From contig CAXKVV010001763.1 in assembly GCA_964058805.1 (NCBI GenBank), forward strand, positions 1 to 33,074: a stretch of 33,074 nucleotides of DNA, written 5' to 3'. The DNA comes from Schoenoplectus triqueter. Its lineage: Eukaryota > Streptophyta > Magnoliopsida > Poales > Cyperaceae. Positions 9,343 to 20,402 of the stretch are shown piece after piece; positions within the stretch are counted from its first letter, which is position 1, and every line of letters begins with the position of its first letter. Under the pieces are notes generated by a model. The model was not told the origin of the DNA. It did not search any database and was given only the letters and a program-made list of their open reading frames with translations. Made by a program: the position numbers and the translations under genes.

Positions 9343-9621
9343 TTAAGTGCTTGCCGGCCAGTAACATTTCAGCCTTTCCTTCTTAACCTCAAGGACATGC
9401 TTATAATGTTTGTACTCTTGATCAAGCTCCCTGATGAGTATTGTACTATTAGGATAGAGATGAACCTCAATTTTAGTATCTGGATACCAAGAGGGCAAGG
9501 ATTTTAATTGCATTATGATTCTAATCAGAAATTTAATTGGCACTGTACCAGTATTGCATAGCACACAAAATTCTACTTGAGCATAAAAATATGCATAAGA
9601 GAATGAAAAATAGTACTGCAA
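9343..9621 (-). CDS. unrecognised open frame, possible gene fragment
   Basis: A 92-codon open frame that begins with TTG, not ATG; the first ATG is about 36 codons in (MQLKSLPSWYPDTKIEVHLY). The C-terminal half is charged, mixed and protein-like (KIEVHLYPNSTILIRELDQE, then a Lys/Tyr/His-rich helix-like stretch ending CYWPAST), unlike the low-complexity frames around it. It could be a residual exon of a lost gene or a chance frame. I do not recognise it, and no neighbour explains it. Confidence 0.22.
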   Translation of the reverse strand: MQYYFSFSYAYFYAQVEFCVLCNTGTVPIKFLIRIIMQLKSLPSWYPDTKIEVHLYPNSTILIRELDQEYKHYKHVLEVKKERLKCYWPAST

Positions 9622-10001
9622 TCTGACATTGTAAGCTGATATGACTCAACGGCTGCATTAAATCTTATATATTGTGTTTTTTTTTCTTTTTCAAAATTTT
9701 CAGTAGCATGAGCTCATCTCAACTCATGATGCATCAAGCAAGAAATCGACTGAAATTGATTTGCAGATTGTCGTTCACTATAGTATATTTTATATTACAT
9801 TAATCATGGCTTTTCACCCGATCCAACATCTCCTAGTCATTGTCACATTGTGAGCATAAGTTGTAAATTTTAATTTTCTAAAGTGTGTTATTTCGGTTCC
9901 TACGATATAACTGTTAGGCCCATTAGTTTCTTTGATTTCGGATGGCTAAGGTGATTTCTTGACTGTAGCTTGCTGAGTTGCAAACAAAGGAAGCCGAAGA
10001 A

Positions 10002-10065
10002 TAAAAAATCCAATCCGATAAAACATTTGAACGCGAAATTAAAAAATCCAATCCGATAAAACATT
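10002..10065. repeat. 38-base period direct repeat
   Basis: The segment TAAAAAATCCAATCCGATAA plus AACATT occurs at 10002-10027 and again at 10040-10065. The linking sequence AACATTTGAACGCGAA recurs at about 10127. This looks like a decayed repeat fragment. Confidence 0.7.
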
Positions 10066-10243
10066 CGTCCGTATAATTTCGTAATTATGCGTCTAGTTCA
10101 CGTATTATAAGCAATTTTACGAACTTAACATTTGAACGCGAATTATTCGGTTGATTCGTATCACTAGCGAAGGTAAAATATTTGAAAATTACATTTTTCG
10201 ATCTGTCAGACGGACCCACGTGAAGCACAAATAAGAAATTTCA

Positions 10244-10262
10244 GAATATATATATATATATA
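10244..10262. repeat. AT dinucleotide microsatellite
   Basis: Uninterrupted run of about nine AT units, immediately left of the 10274 MITE. Confidence 0.75.
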
Positions 10263-10273
10263 AGGGTTCCCAT

Positions 10274-10576
10274 TAGAGATGGCAGAACCCGACCCGATCC
10301 GACAAACCCGTCCGACCTGTCCGGATCCGAACCTGATCCGACCCGTTTTTTTAAGAAAGTCAAACTGACCCGACCCAACCCGAGATCAAATGGCTTTCAA
10401 TCCAATCGAAATCTATCAACGATCTGAAAAAACACAACATATAAATTGACCCGACCCGACCCGATCCTGACCCGACCCGGTCCGACCCGGTCCGACCTAA
10501 TTTCTTCCAAAAAATCAAACTAACCCGACCCGAACCCGAACCCGACCCGACCCGACCCGCCCGATTGCCACCTCTA
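10274..10576. mobile_element. hAT-like MITE, 303 bases, CCCGA-rich, with 8-base target-site duplication
   Basis: Bounded by the exact direct repeat GTTCCCAT at 10266-10273 and 10577-10584. The left end is TAGAGATGGCA and the reverse complement of the right end is TAGAGGTGGCA (10 of 11 match). The interior is filled with GACCC/CCCGA repeats, which produce a spurious Gly/Arg/Ser-rich open frame. There is no transposase. The duplication length and ends fit a non-autonomous hAT element. Confidence 0.85.
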
Positions 10577-12430
10577 GTTCCCATCCATTGCCCCCTTATT
10601 TCCCCCACTTTCTTAGAAAAGGGACCCTAAAAATCAAAAGGTGGAGTCCATCTGTCAATTGTAGCAGGAGATTTAGAGAAGCAAATGCAGGAGCACTCAA
10701 AAAGAAAAATAACATCAGTTTTAATAATACTAGTTCTAATTAAGCCGCCTACGGCTATTACCCTAAAAAAATACTAGGCCTATGCCTAGGGACTAGGGTC
10801 CTTTACTCATTTTTACCACTTTTTTAGATAATCATTTTCCTTCACAGAGATGGTATTTGCCTCTTTAATGTTCATCTTCAATTCTTCTCTCACCTGTAAG
10901 TTGGCATTATCCTTAAAAGATTAGGTCGGCCGACACAAAGACCGGTCTTAGCGGATATATTAGAGGACTCAATTTAAAGAGTTTATTGTTTAAGGGGTGA
11001 AACCGATTCATATAAGTCTTCTTAACTTTAAGGGTCGAGTGAGAGTCAGATAAAAATTGAATAACGGTTGGCGGATAAGTATTTGATATATAAATTTTGG
11101 ATGATTATATAATTTTTAATGTTAATTTATATTTGTTTAAAAATATTAAATTATATTTTTCTGTTTTGACATTTTATCTTAGTTTTTGTGTTTTTTTGAA
11201 TTTTTTAAGTGTATTAATATATAATATTAAATATTAAAGAAAGGGTCTGATAAGTGCTGAGTTTGATAAGAACATTTTGTTTTTAAAGATTAAGTCTGAT
11301 TTTTGAGAAATCTTATCCTTAACATTAGAAAGGACTAGACCGAATTTCTGAAGACCGAATAAGGATTGAGTTTTTTAAAATGCTGGTCAGACCGAGTTCA
11401 AGGGTCAAACCCTTATGAGCTATATTATCAATCACTAAGCTTATACATTCTAGTCTACAAAATTATATTTGAATTTGTTATAAGTCAAAAACTTATCGAA
11501 AATTGATTTGTCTGATATCATCATCATCATCATCATCAGATAGTTACTTATAACTAAACCACTAAAAAATTATTTGTATTTTTTAAATAACACTAAATTT
11601 AGGTTTGTATTGTTTTTTTAAATTTGCATACAACATTTTACTTCAAAATATTATTCTGTTCATATATAATTTATATTATAAAAATAAGCTATTTACAAAT
11701 TATACATGTATTATTTCTGAATCACTATATTATTTTCGAGTCATGAATTTTTTAACTTCAGCGAATTTTTCACAAATCAATCAATTTGTTACTATGGAAA
11801 AGATAACAGTATATATATGTTATTCATTGAAAGATCTTATGTAACATTCGCATATTGTTGAGCTGATAAACTATGAAATATGATCACAGAAAACCTGAAA
11901 CCAGAATAAATGTATCAAGAAATGGTGTAAAATCGGAGAAAAAGAAAACTATGAGAACAAAAAAATGTTGCACTAAACAATTAAGGGATGAAAGATTGAG
12001 CAATTTATTTTGTGTTACTTGGACTTCTGCGGATTCTTGTTCTTCCATACAGGAATTTAGCGCAACTACACTGATCAATTAATTAACCGTTTCAAATGTA
12101 TTAGGACAAATTTTGTTGTACTACAAAAAAATGGCTGTAAAACGATAAAATTGAGTTTTACAATTTTCATGTTTAAGATAAAGTATATGATCTTAAAGCT
12201 TACGAATTAGAATAAGTCAAAGAAGATTACGTTAGATTTATAACGGTTGTCAATTAACTTCAACGAATCAAAATCATTCAAAAACATAAGGCAATGTTCT
12301 GTAACGACTTGAAGTTTATAACCGCTCATAGTAATTATAACGATTTAGAGGAGTTATAATAGTTCAGAGATGTTATAACGGCTATTTTAAGAACAATGTT
12401 TAAAGCCTTAAATTATTCACAACATTCCAT
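10577..12430. other. intergenic, AT-rich, no gene seen
   Basis: Contains an ATC microsatellite (11517-11538) and sequence with GACCG/GGTC motifs (10920-11420) that may be old transposon material. Short open frames at 11605-11844 and 11873-12082 are AT-biased and start-codon poor; I do not regard them as genes. Confidence 0.45.
11517..11538. repeat. (ATC)7 microsatellite
   Basis: Seven consecutive ATC units. Confidence 0.9.
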
Positions 12431-12957
12431 AAGGTTAGGATTGGTAAAAAAAGTCACGGCATGTGACTCGTTCTTGATTCATTTGGGATCAGTTCGTTCG
12501 TTAATGGACCGAGTCATTAACAAACTGGTTCATTAATCTCGTTAACTTAATGAATCGAGCTTGAGTTTAGAATGAATAAGTTCGTTGTATTGGTTCAGCT
12601 CATTTGGTTTGATAAACTATTAATATTTATTATTCATACTATTTTATTATAAATTTTTAGTATAGTAAATAGTTCATATATACTAAATTTTTATAATAAA
12701 TTTTTGTGAAATATGTTATATTAGAATTATATTAATTTTTTTATAACTTTTAATATAAAATATTATAAAAATATTATTAACTATTAAAGATGCCTTAACG
12801 AGCCAGATTAGATAGTTCTTTAACTTAAAGAGTCGATTTCAAGCTAAGTTTTTTGGCTCGAAATTAGTTAACAGGCGAGCTTGACTCGGCTCGTTAAGTT
12901 AATGAGTCTAGCATGAATTTCACCCAACTTTGCTCAGCTCAGCTCGTTTACCACCGA
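12431..12957. mobile_element. possible hAT-like element, GGCTCGTTAA-rich
   Basis: The left border region reads ATTGGTAAAA and the reverse complement of the right border reads GGTGGTAAACGAGC. Internally, GAGCC/GGCTCG and CGTTAA motifs repeat, as in common plant hAT-type MITEs. No convincing target-site duplication was found, so the borders are approximate. Confidence 0.35.
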
Positions 12958-12959
12958 GG

Positions 12960-13488
12960 CAGCCCACTATCCGATCTCCTTCGCACTTGCTAGGATGCTA
13001 GGGAGACTCTCCTTGATCTCCTCCACACCACTGTGATTAAACTCCTTTAATCTATGTGAAAAATCTGGTGGAAGATGGGTCTCAACACATGAGATACGCG
13101 GCAGAAATTCAGCAGAGCTTCCGCGCGCGTAAGTGAAAGATTGATGGGTTTCTTGACTGCCTAGGCCTCCTTTTATAGAGCCCCAAGGCAGGAGACTCCT
13201 CTCCCATGTCCCTAGGTAGTCTCCCCACGTTCTAGAGTGGAGAACAGCCCAAAACAGTAAAAAAAACTGCCGAAAAACTGCTGAAAACGTGGCAAAACAG
13301 CTCCCAACTTCAGCCTTGCCTTCTACCCACGTTTTGGCATAACCACCCACTACTTTAGGCCATGTGCAGCCATTAGAAGGATAACGGGTCATGAGGAGTT
13401 AACTACTCGGTAAAATAGAAGAATAATGTTTAAACCGTTCATATTGTTTCATAACGGCTAAAACCTGTTAGCTCACAACCTATTATAA
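12960..13488 (-). mobile_element. possible retroelement LTR-like fragment (minus strand)
   Basis: More GC-rich than its surroundings. On the minus strand it has a clear TATAAAAGG box (plus coordinates 13169-13177) followed by about 200 bases of leader-like sequence. A 141-codon frame across it (12967-13392) ignores that promoter and matches no protein I know. A lone strong promoter without a gene suggests a solo LTR or a truncated retroelement. Matching ends were not found. Confidence 0.3.
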
Positions 13489-13497
13489 CAGCCTATT
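13489..13497. repeat. left target-site duplication of the palindromic MITE
   Basis: CAGCCTATT, repeated exactly at 13927-13935. Confidence 0.8.
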
Positions 13498-13926
13498 CAA
13501 ATTTTAGTAATAATAAGTTTTATTAAATTAATATTATTAAAAATAAAAGTGAGAAATGTAAAATTTCAAATATACGAATGGCAGTGCGTCATTGCCAGTG
13601 GCGCGGACGAAACGCGCCACTGCCAGTGGCGTGTTTCATTATTTTTAGGAAACGCGTCACTACCAGTAGCAGGTTTCGTCCAAACCCCGCGAAGTGAGAT
13701 GGAGAGGTGCTGCGCATTTTGTATATATAAGAAACAAACACGTCACTGCCAATGGCGCGTTTCGTAAAAATAATGAAACGCGCCACTGACAGTGACGCGT
13801 TTCATAAAAATAATGAAACGCGCCACTGGCCGTGGCGCGCTACCATTCGTATATTTGAAATTTTACGTTTCTCACTCTTATTTTTAATAATATTAATTTA
13901 ATAAAACTTATTATTACTAAAAACTG
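13498..13926. mobile_element. Mutator-like MITE made of GC-rich palindromes, copy A (429 bases)
   Basis: Nearly perfect terminal inverted repeats of about 80 bases: the left arm runs from CAAATTTTAGTAATAATAAG to ATATACGAATGG, and the right arm is its reverse complement, ending CTTATTATTACTAAAAACTG. A 9-base duplication flanks it. Between the arms are five to six imperfect palindromes of about 29 bases (core CGCGCCACTGNCAGTGGCGC). They are spaced 40 bases apart by ATTATTTTTA-type spacers, in mirror order around a unique core (13678-13735) that carries GTATATATAAG. Duplication length and long arms fit the Mutator superfamily. There is no coding capacity; the open frames crossing it are artefacts of the repeats. 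Confidence 0.88.
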
Positions 13927-13935
13927 CAGCCTATT
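13927..13935. repeat. right target-site duplication of the palindromic MITE
   Basis: CAGCCTATT, identical to 13489-13497. Confidence 0.8.
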
Positions 13936-14314
13936 GCAATGAATTAATCCGAAATTCATTTTTCTGAGTGGATTTTTTTAGATCTATTTAAAGGGGTAGT
14001 TAGCCTCACTTCCCTTGCTATGTTCTTTGATATAAACTCAAACTTTTTTTCCCAAATTTCTTAATAAATCCCTTGTGGTCATCCCCTGTGTTTATTCTAC
14101 ATAGACTCCCGACAACCCTCTCGTGTATGAGGAATCAAGATCTTAGCTTTATTTCAATGATTCTATCTTTGTATTGATGTTTCGTTAGTGAAAACAGCAT
14201 AATTCATTTGGTGGTGGTTACTGATTACTGTCCGAACGACATAAGCACCATTCATTTGCCGAACTTTGTTAATATTCGTGCGTCTCTTCTTTTTTTTGCA
14301 CTCTTTTCTTCTCT
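13936..14314. other. intergenic; continuation of the sequence interrupted by MITE copy A
   Basis: No gene is seen. It includes a TATTTAAAGG motif near 13987 and a pyrimidine-rich stretch near 14280-14320. It may be the other half of the retroelement-like region that the MITE split. Confidence 0.35.
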
Positions 14315-14323
14315 TTCTTTTAA

Positions 14324-14692
14324 GAGGGGATGAGTTGACAATGAATTCTTTTGACAACTTTACATTGAACTTCTAAAAAAATAAAAAAAAGTTTATAGAT
14401 GTGTTTTTATATCTATGGATTGATGTTCATTCAAATTTCATTCAATTTCATTATTGTTTAATTGTTCATCAAAAGCCGTTAAATTTGAATCGTTATAAAT
14501 TGTATGAAAATTTGATGGTCTTTGATGGACTACCAAACGATAATGAAATTATATAAAATTTAAATTAACATCAATCCATAAGTATAGTAACACATCTATA
14601 AACTTTTTTATATTTTTAAGATTTTTTTCTATTTATTTAGAGATTCATTGTCAAAATTGTTAAAATATCCCATTGTCAACTGATCCCCTCTC
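14324..14692. mobile_element. near-palindromic AT-rich MITE, copy A
   Basis: The left end GAGGGGATGAGTTGACAATG and the reverse complement of the right end, GAGGGGATCAGTTGACAATG, differ at one base. The direct repeat TTCTTTTAA flanks it at 14315-14323 and 14693-14701. The two halves are reverse complements over most of their length (for example, TGATGTTCATTCAAATTTCA on the left and a diverged complement near 14545-14580). It is non-coding. The 9-base duplication suggests a Mutator-like origin. Confidence 0.75.
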
Positions 14693-14701
14693 TTCTTTTA
14701 A

Positions 14702-15528
14702 TTGCTCTATTGTCGATAAAAAATGAATTAAATTGTGGTTTGAATCTGAAAATTTAAAATTACTAAATTAGACTAAACGATGTGTTATTATTAATTGCCA
14801 AAATTTACAAATTATCTCTTTTAGACACATACATTATGTGCATCAAAAAGTACAAGCACGCATGCACATTTATTTAGTTTTTAAAATCATATTTGATATA
14901 AAATTTTATTGATTCTTCGAACATGAGAAGAGCAAATTTGAATCATTAGACTGAAAAACAAAACATATTAATCAAACTTCATATAATATATTAACAATTT
15001 CCCCCGTTGGATTTCAAATTTTTTTATTGTTGAGATTATCAAGTTTATTGAAAGATTTGCGTGCACCGATTATTTTTTCTGACGTAAATACTGCAGCACA
15101 ATAAAAGAGGATACGAATAGTAATACTTGTGTTTTAGAAAAAAAAACACGAAATTAATCAGGCTCTTCGTACATCATAATTATAATATTTGTGACATTCT
15201 ACATATTTTTTGCATTTTGAAAAAAGTATTATTATTCGAAACTTACTTCGTTAATAAAATTTTATAGGAATGATTTTTTTTTATCAATATTCAATCATTT
15301 CTATATGCAATATTATTTTTTCAGGACGAATTAAAGAACAATCCGCGTTTAAAATTAAACTTGAAAAACATATTCTTTTTTATGACATGTATATGCAAAT
15401 ATTATTTTTAGATAAACAACAGACCATTCAAATTAAAATATTCAGTATTAATTTTAATATAAGTTTCGGATCTACGATCTCATTCAGAAAAGTATAAATT
15501 AGTCTTTATCAATAGATACAACAAAAAG
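14702..15528. other. intergenic, AT-rich, no gene seen
   Basis: Only AT-biased short open frames, the longest at 15270-15497, which I reject as a gene. No delimited repeat was seen between the two palindromic MITE copies. Confidence 0.45.
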
Positions 15529-15914
15529 AGTGGGGATACATTGACAATGGGTTATTTTGACAACTTTGACAATAAACCCCTAAATAAATATAAAAAAAAT
15601 CTCAAACATGAAAAAAAAATTTATAGATATGTTCTTCTACCTTTAGATTATTCAAATTTCATACAATTTTATTATCGTTTAATAGTCTATCAAAGTCCGT
15701 TAAATTAGAACTGTTACAAATTACATGAAAAATTGATGGTCTTCAATGAACTATCAAACGATAATGAAATTGTATGAAATTTGAATGACCATCAATCTAA
15801 ATGTAGAAGAATACATCTATAAATTTTTCTTTATTTTTTAAATTTTTTTAAATTTATTTAGAGATTCATTATCAAAATTATCAAAATAAACCCATAATCA
15901 ACCGATCCCTTCTG
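15529..15914. mobile_element. near-palindromic AT-rich MITE, copy B
   Basis: Related to the element at 14324 along its whole length. The ends are AGTGGGGATACATTGACAAT on the left and, as reverse complement of the right, AGAAGGGATCGGTTGATTAT. The shared interior includes AAACGATAATGAAATT, TGATGGTC and TTTAGAGATTCATT. No clean target-site duplication is visible, so this copy is older or its borders are slightly off. Confidence 0.7.
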
Positions 15915-18142
15915 TAAAAAAATAATTCTACAAATGATGTTCTTCCAATTCTTATTTTTGTCTAGTTTAAATTGTCTTGGTTGGCTCGATAAATGGGCGG
16001 TGTGGATAAAATGGTACACAATGGCCTTGTTCAGCGATTTGCTATTTTCTTGAGGATATGTGCGACTTCCAAGGTCAAATGAAAATCTCTTGTCAGCTAC
16101 TTTTTTCCCATTTTTCTAGGACCCATGATCCTAAAAGATGTGATAAAACATAAGAAAACTTACATATTTACATATCTCTTGTCAGTCAATTCTTCTTTGT
16201 AAAATTCAAAAAAAAAAGAAGAAAATCTTCTTTGTATTTATCATATTTACCTAAGAAAACTTACATATTTACCCAGTGAAAATTTTATATTTTGTAATTT
16301 GTACTTCCACTAAATTCTATTTTTATTTATACTTTAGTTGAGAGTTAGACACTCAACTATCATTATCATCTCATTAATTGTTAAGTATCAACCTTTTGAA
16401 GAGTTGCGTATCAATTCTACGCTTACTGAGTATAAACACTTCGAGTTGTTTATTGATAAATAATTATTTATTAATAAACTAATATCATCCTTTGGAAAGA
16501 AGTTTGTAAGGAACTGACCATATTTAATACTGGTATAAACATAAATAATTGAGAATGGAAACAATACTTATTTTTGAAATGATAGATGGTTGTCAAAGTG
16601 TTCTCTTCATTCACAATATCCATTATTATTTGAAATTGCCACTAATAAATATATAACAATTTCCCAAATAATTGAATAAATTTTACTTATCATTTACTAA
16701 GCTAGTTAATATCACACTTAGCAATCAATTACATTCCTTGTATAATTCAATATCTCAAAAATCCTTTACTTCACAAGACGATCAAATTATTTGGAGGTGG
16801 ACTTCTGGATAATTTGGTTGTGTGGTAGGTTCCCTTTTATAAACAAACCTGAGTTTGGTGGTGTGGTATATTCCCCTTATAAACAAACGTGATTTGCACA
16901 CATACCTGATTTATGTTATCTATCACTTGAGTTTGGCGGTGTGGTAGATTCCCCTTACAAACAAACCTAATCTGCACACATAGCCTTTAAAATTAATTTT
17001 TTTTATGTTCAGTGTAAAATAATAAAATTTTAACAAAAGACAATTTGTCTAGAATAGGATAGACATTAATGCTGATGAATTTGTTGAACATCTATTTATC
17101 GACTGTTCAATAGCAACTTATGAAATCGAATAGCTAATTATAATATCTTTAGTTTTCACTTTCACTGCAATACAATTATGAAATTATTAAAGATTCATGC
17201 ATGTATACCTTATATCGACTCCAATATCTATGAACTGATAGGAGGTGTCCTTCTCTGTCATTTGAAAAGAAAGAAAAAAGGTTAATTTTTCAGGAGAAAA
17301 TTGTAAAAGTATTTAGAATTTAGGTGATTCTATAATAACTTTAATTAATTATTGGAGTCAAATTAAAGAAGATAGTATGTTCAAGTAACATTTACTTTAT
17401 TTACCATTTAATGTTATTTTTTTTATCTATTCAGATAACAAACAACAATTTAAGTTCAATGTCTTTAGAGGTAGAGGAAAAGGAAACTGGTGGTTATACC
17501 ATTTTTTCATAAAGATTTTTTTTAATAAACTAACATCTGTCTTAATTTTGAACTATAAACTGTGTATCTTACAAATGCCTACTTTATATAACTAAACGAC
17601 TATCACTAAAGTAAATAAAAAGAGAAATATTACAAAAAAAAATCATATTTAACTGGATAATTCTGCATAAACTCTAATCTTATTTGTATGTTTAGAAGGG
17701 TTCATTGGAAAGGTTCTAATGAAAAAAAAACTATCTATAATAAATATTTAAAACTCACACCAAAAAAATTAGTTAATACAACACTAAGGAACACGATCCC
17801 ACGAAGCTATGAAGATAAACAATTTCTCTAGGCGACAATTAATAATTTGGTCAAGTTTATGTTAATAAAGGAGAATGAATTTTAAAATTGTTTGACTTAA
17901 TTACAACCGTAGGATCAAACGATATGAGGACATTCATTAACGTTACCAAATACCAAGGATAAGAATGGACGTCTAAATCGGAGCTGATCCTACGTTTGCT
18001 TTAGTAACGAAAAGTATTATTTGACCAAACCATTAAACCACTCTATGCTTAAGTCTTAATTCTTTCTTGATTGCTTGATGGATGGGTGGTGAATGGATGG
18101 ATAAATAGAAAAATATTGTTGCGACTTAGTGATATCTAGAGA
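15915..18142. other. intergenic, AT-rich, no gene seen
   Basis: Contains one local tandem repeat (16814-16982) and otherwise undistinguished AT-rich sequence. No coding frame of note exists on either strand. Confidence 0.5.
16814..16982. repeat. three diverged copies of a short repeat
   Basis: Three units with the shared core GTGGTAGATTCCCCTTATAA followed by ACAAACCTGA and, in two of them, TTTGCACACATA-like sequence. They start near 16814, 16852 and 16930. No function is evident. Confidence 0.7.
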
Positions 18143-18150
18143 CGTAAAAT

Positions 18151-18561
18151 TAGGGATGTCAATTATTAATCCGATCTAACGGGTTAATCTAATTTGATCT
18201 AAATCTGATTCTATTCGATATGATTCGAAAATAAATGAGTCGGGTGTGGATCTAATTTTTTTTGGTCCAAATCGATCAGATTGGGTTCGGGTCAACCCGA
18301 CCCGACCCCATTAATTATTTTTTTGAAGTAATTTTATGATTTAGTACTAATTAAAGTTTAAATATATATTAATTAAGATTAATTATAAATTAATTAATAT
18401 TTATTTATTTAAAATAATTAATAAATAATTAATTATTTTACACAGATCGGGTCGGATCAGATATGGGTCAAAATTTTTTGACCCGAATATAATCGGGTCG
18501 GGTTCGAATCGGATAAAAAAAATAAAATAATAAAACCCGACCCGACCCATTAACAACCCTA
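18151..18561. mobile_element. hAT-like MITE, 411 bases, GGGTCGG-rich
   Basis: Starts TAGGGATGTCAAT; the reverse complement of its end is TAGGGTTGTTAAT. The 8-base flanks are CGTAAAAT (18143-18150) and CGTAAAAA (18562-18569), matching at seven of eight. The interior has GGGTCGGGT/ACCCGACCC repeats near both ends and an AT-rich centre. It is non-coding. It shares end sequences with the elements at 3124 and 10274. Confidence 0.78.
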
Positions 18562-18569
18562 CGTAAAAA

Positions 18570-20392
18570 TATATAGCTCCATTAAAAAAATTCCTTCCAT
18601 AACCTACTTCCTGTATTTTTTTTTAATTAATAGTAATATTTTACTGCTAGTTGAGTTAATTAAATCATTTATTGTGTAGAATATGACCACCAGTTTGAAG
18701 ACTTATCCGAGCGTTACCATTCACAATTTTACATGAAAATATGGAATTGTTCAAACTTCCTTGTTTCTTAATCCAACATTTGGAATTGTTCAATTTTTTT
18801 GAACTTGGAAATTTGAATACATACTTTTAGATATGCTTGTAAATATATGCTGCTACATTAGACATTTTTTGTTTGTTTGTTTACAAATAAAGAAAGATTA
18901 CTGTTCTCGGGAAAATAAAAAGAATCTATGTATATCTCTTCTAAGACATCTTAAAATTAAAAATAGTTTTATAATAATGTTATTCAATTAACAAAGTAAA
19001 ATAGTGATGCAATATTGCTGAAGACAGTATATTATTTTGGAAAGTTTTTATTTTTATAAAATCAGGAAAGGAGCTAAGTTTTTATTTTTATATTGCAGAA
19101 GACACATCTTGTTCAATTTTGTTTTTCAAAAGTGTACCATTAGTTATATTCACTATAAAAATAGTTAAAAAAAATTGAGATAGTATGTCTTAACGAGCAA
19201 AATATTTTCAAAAATAAACTTCCAAAACTGTCTTTTATTATGAAAAATTATAAAAACATACTTAGCTTTTACAATAATTATAACATTATATATATTCTGA
19301 TTTTTTTTTGCTACCCTGGCTCCGCCTGGACAAAGTGTTAGTAAAATAGTAGAACTATACATAATATTGAGGGGTTAGAAAAGTTAATAATGTTAGAAAT
19401 AATGCTTCCGTTGAACTATGTTTTATTTTTTTTGTCATTTCCTTGTATAAAATAAATTCGCAATACAACATAAAAAACAACAAATTATGGTTTTAGAAAC
19501 TTTGCTAAAATAAGATAATATATTAATATTTAAAATTTAGAAAAATAAGAAATCGAAACAAATGTCAACTCCTCGCAAAAACTTTCGAAGTAAACCGTTC
19601 TTAAAATGAATACTTGGAGATCAACATCAGAACCATTATAAAAATGACACATATCCAACATCTTTAATAAGCATCTCCACAACGACCACAAAGTCCACAA
19701 CCGATTTATGAGCAATACAGTACCGCTATTTTAATGGTGACACTAATGCCATACAAATACAAGCCAAAACATTTGATGTCAATCAATAAACTCTACAGTA
19801 GATACAACCCATAAATTGTTCCATCGATTTATGATGTCATAATTATAATCCTATACGTTTATTTTTGATCGGAAGGTGCTGATAAAAAGGTAAATGGGGG
19901 CGATACTGTGATCCAAGGCATGGTTGGAAACATTTCGTGACCTTCAAAATCCAATGATGTAACCTCTCAGCTTCCATCATCACTGGTACACTTCAACTAA
20001 CCATAATTTGAACACTTAAGCAACCCCAACAACTTGGGCCCTCATTCTCGGCAGATTTTTATCTCCATGGAGATCTCACAAATTTGAACGGCTATAAAAA
20101 AATCTAAATATAAATTTTAATATATAAAATTATTTATTATTATTAAATTAAAATCGTTTATTAGTGATCAGATCATAATCACACAACATCACAAAAAAAA
20201 AAGCGATACCGATTTCAACAACTTGACCCCACGCTTCTAAGATTTCTCAATCCTGCACCAAGACGAGCAATAAAAAAAAACCAAAGCACAATTTAGAATT
20301 TAGAGATAAAAAGAAAAAAAAAACAAAGTGAAAGAGATAGAACAAGACAAGGACAGACAGGATTTCTTCACCGCGACGCGAGCGAGACCCAG
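18570..20392. other. intergenic, AT-rich, no gene seen
   Basis: No convincing coding frame, RNA or delimited repeat. The last few hundred bases (about 20040-20390) become more mixed in composition and may be the original upstream region of the carboxylesterase at 20900 before the MITE inserted. Confidence 0.45.
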
Positions 20393-20393
20393 A

Positions 20394-20402
20394 GAAATGC
20401 CA
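20394..20402. repeat. left target-site duplication of palindromic MITE copy B
   Basis: GAAATGCCA, repeated exactly at 20790-20798. Confidence 0.78.

Larger units (their letters stand above)
8872..10273. other. intergenic region
   Basis: AT-rich sequence after the carboxylesterase. It holds one unrecognised minus-strand open frame (9343-9621), a short direct repeat (10002-10065) and an AT dinucleotide run (10244-10262). Nothing else can be supported. Confidence 0.45.

Noticed and set aside
10360..10608. Minus-strand Gly/Arg/Ser-rich 82-codon frame
   Set aside because: It is a translation of the CCCGA repeats inside the hAT-like MITE.
11605..12082. Two plus-strand frames of 79 and 69 codons
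   Set aside because: Composition follows the AT-rich background, with no motifs, no upstream promoter signal and overlapping antisense frames of equal length.
12967..13392. Minus-strand 141-codon frame
   Set aside because: It runs over a TATAAAAGG promoter-like motif, resembles no known domain, and has no conserved motifs; better seen as part of a retroelement-like region.
13575..13845. CRISPR-like array of 40-base period repeats
   Set aside because: Units are palindromic, the spacers are near-identical rather than unique, and the array lies inside a plant transposon with a target-site duplication.
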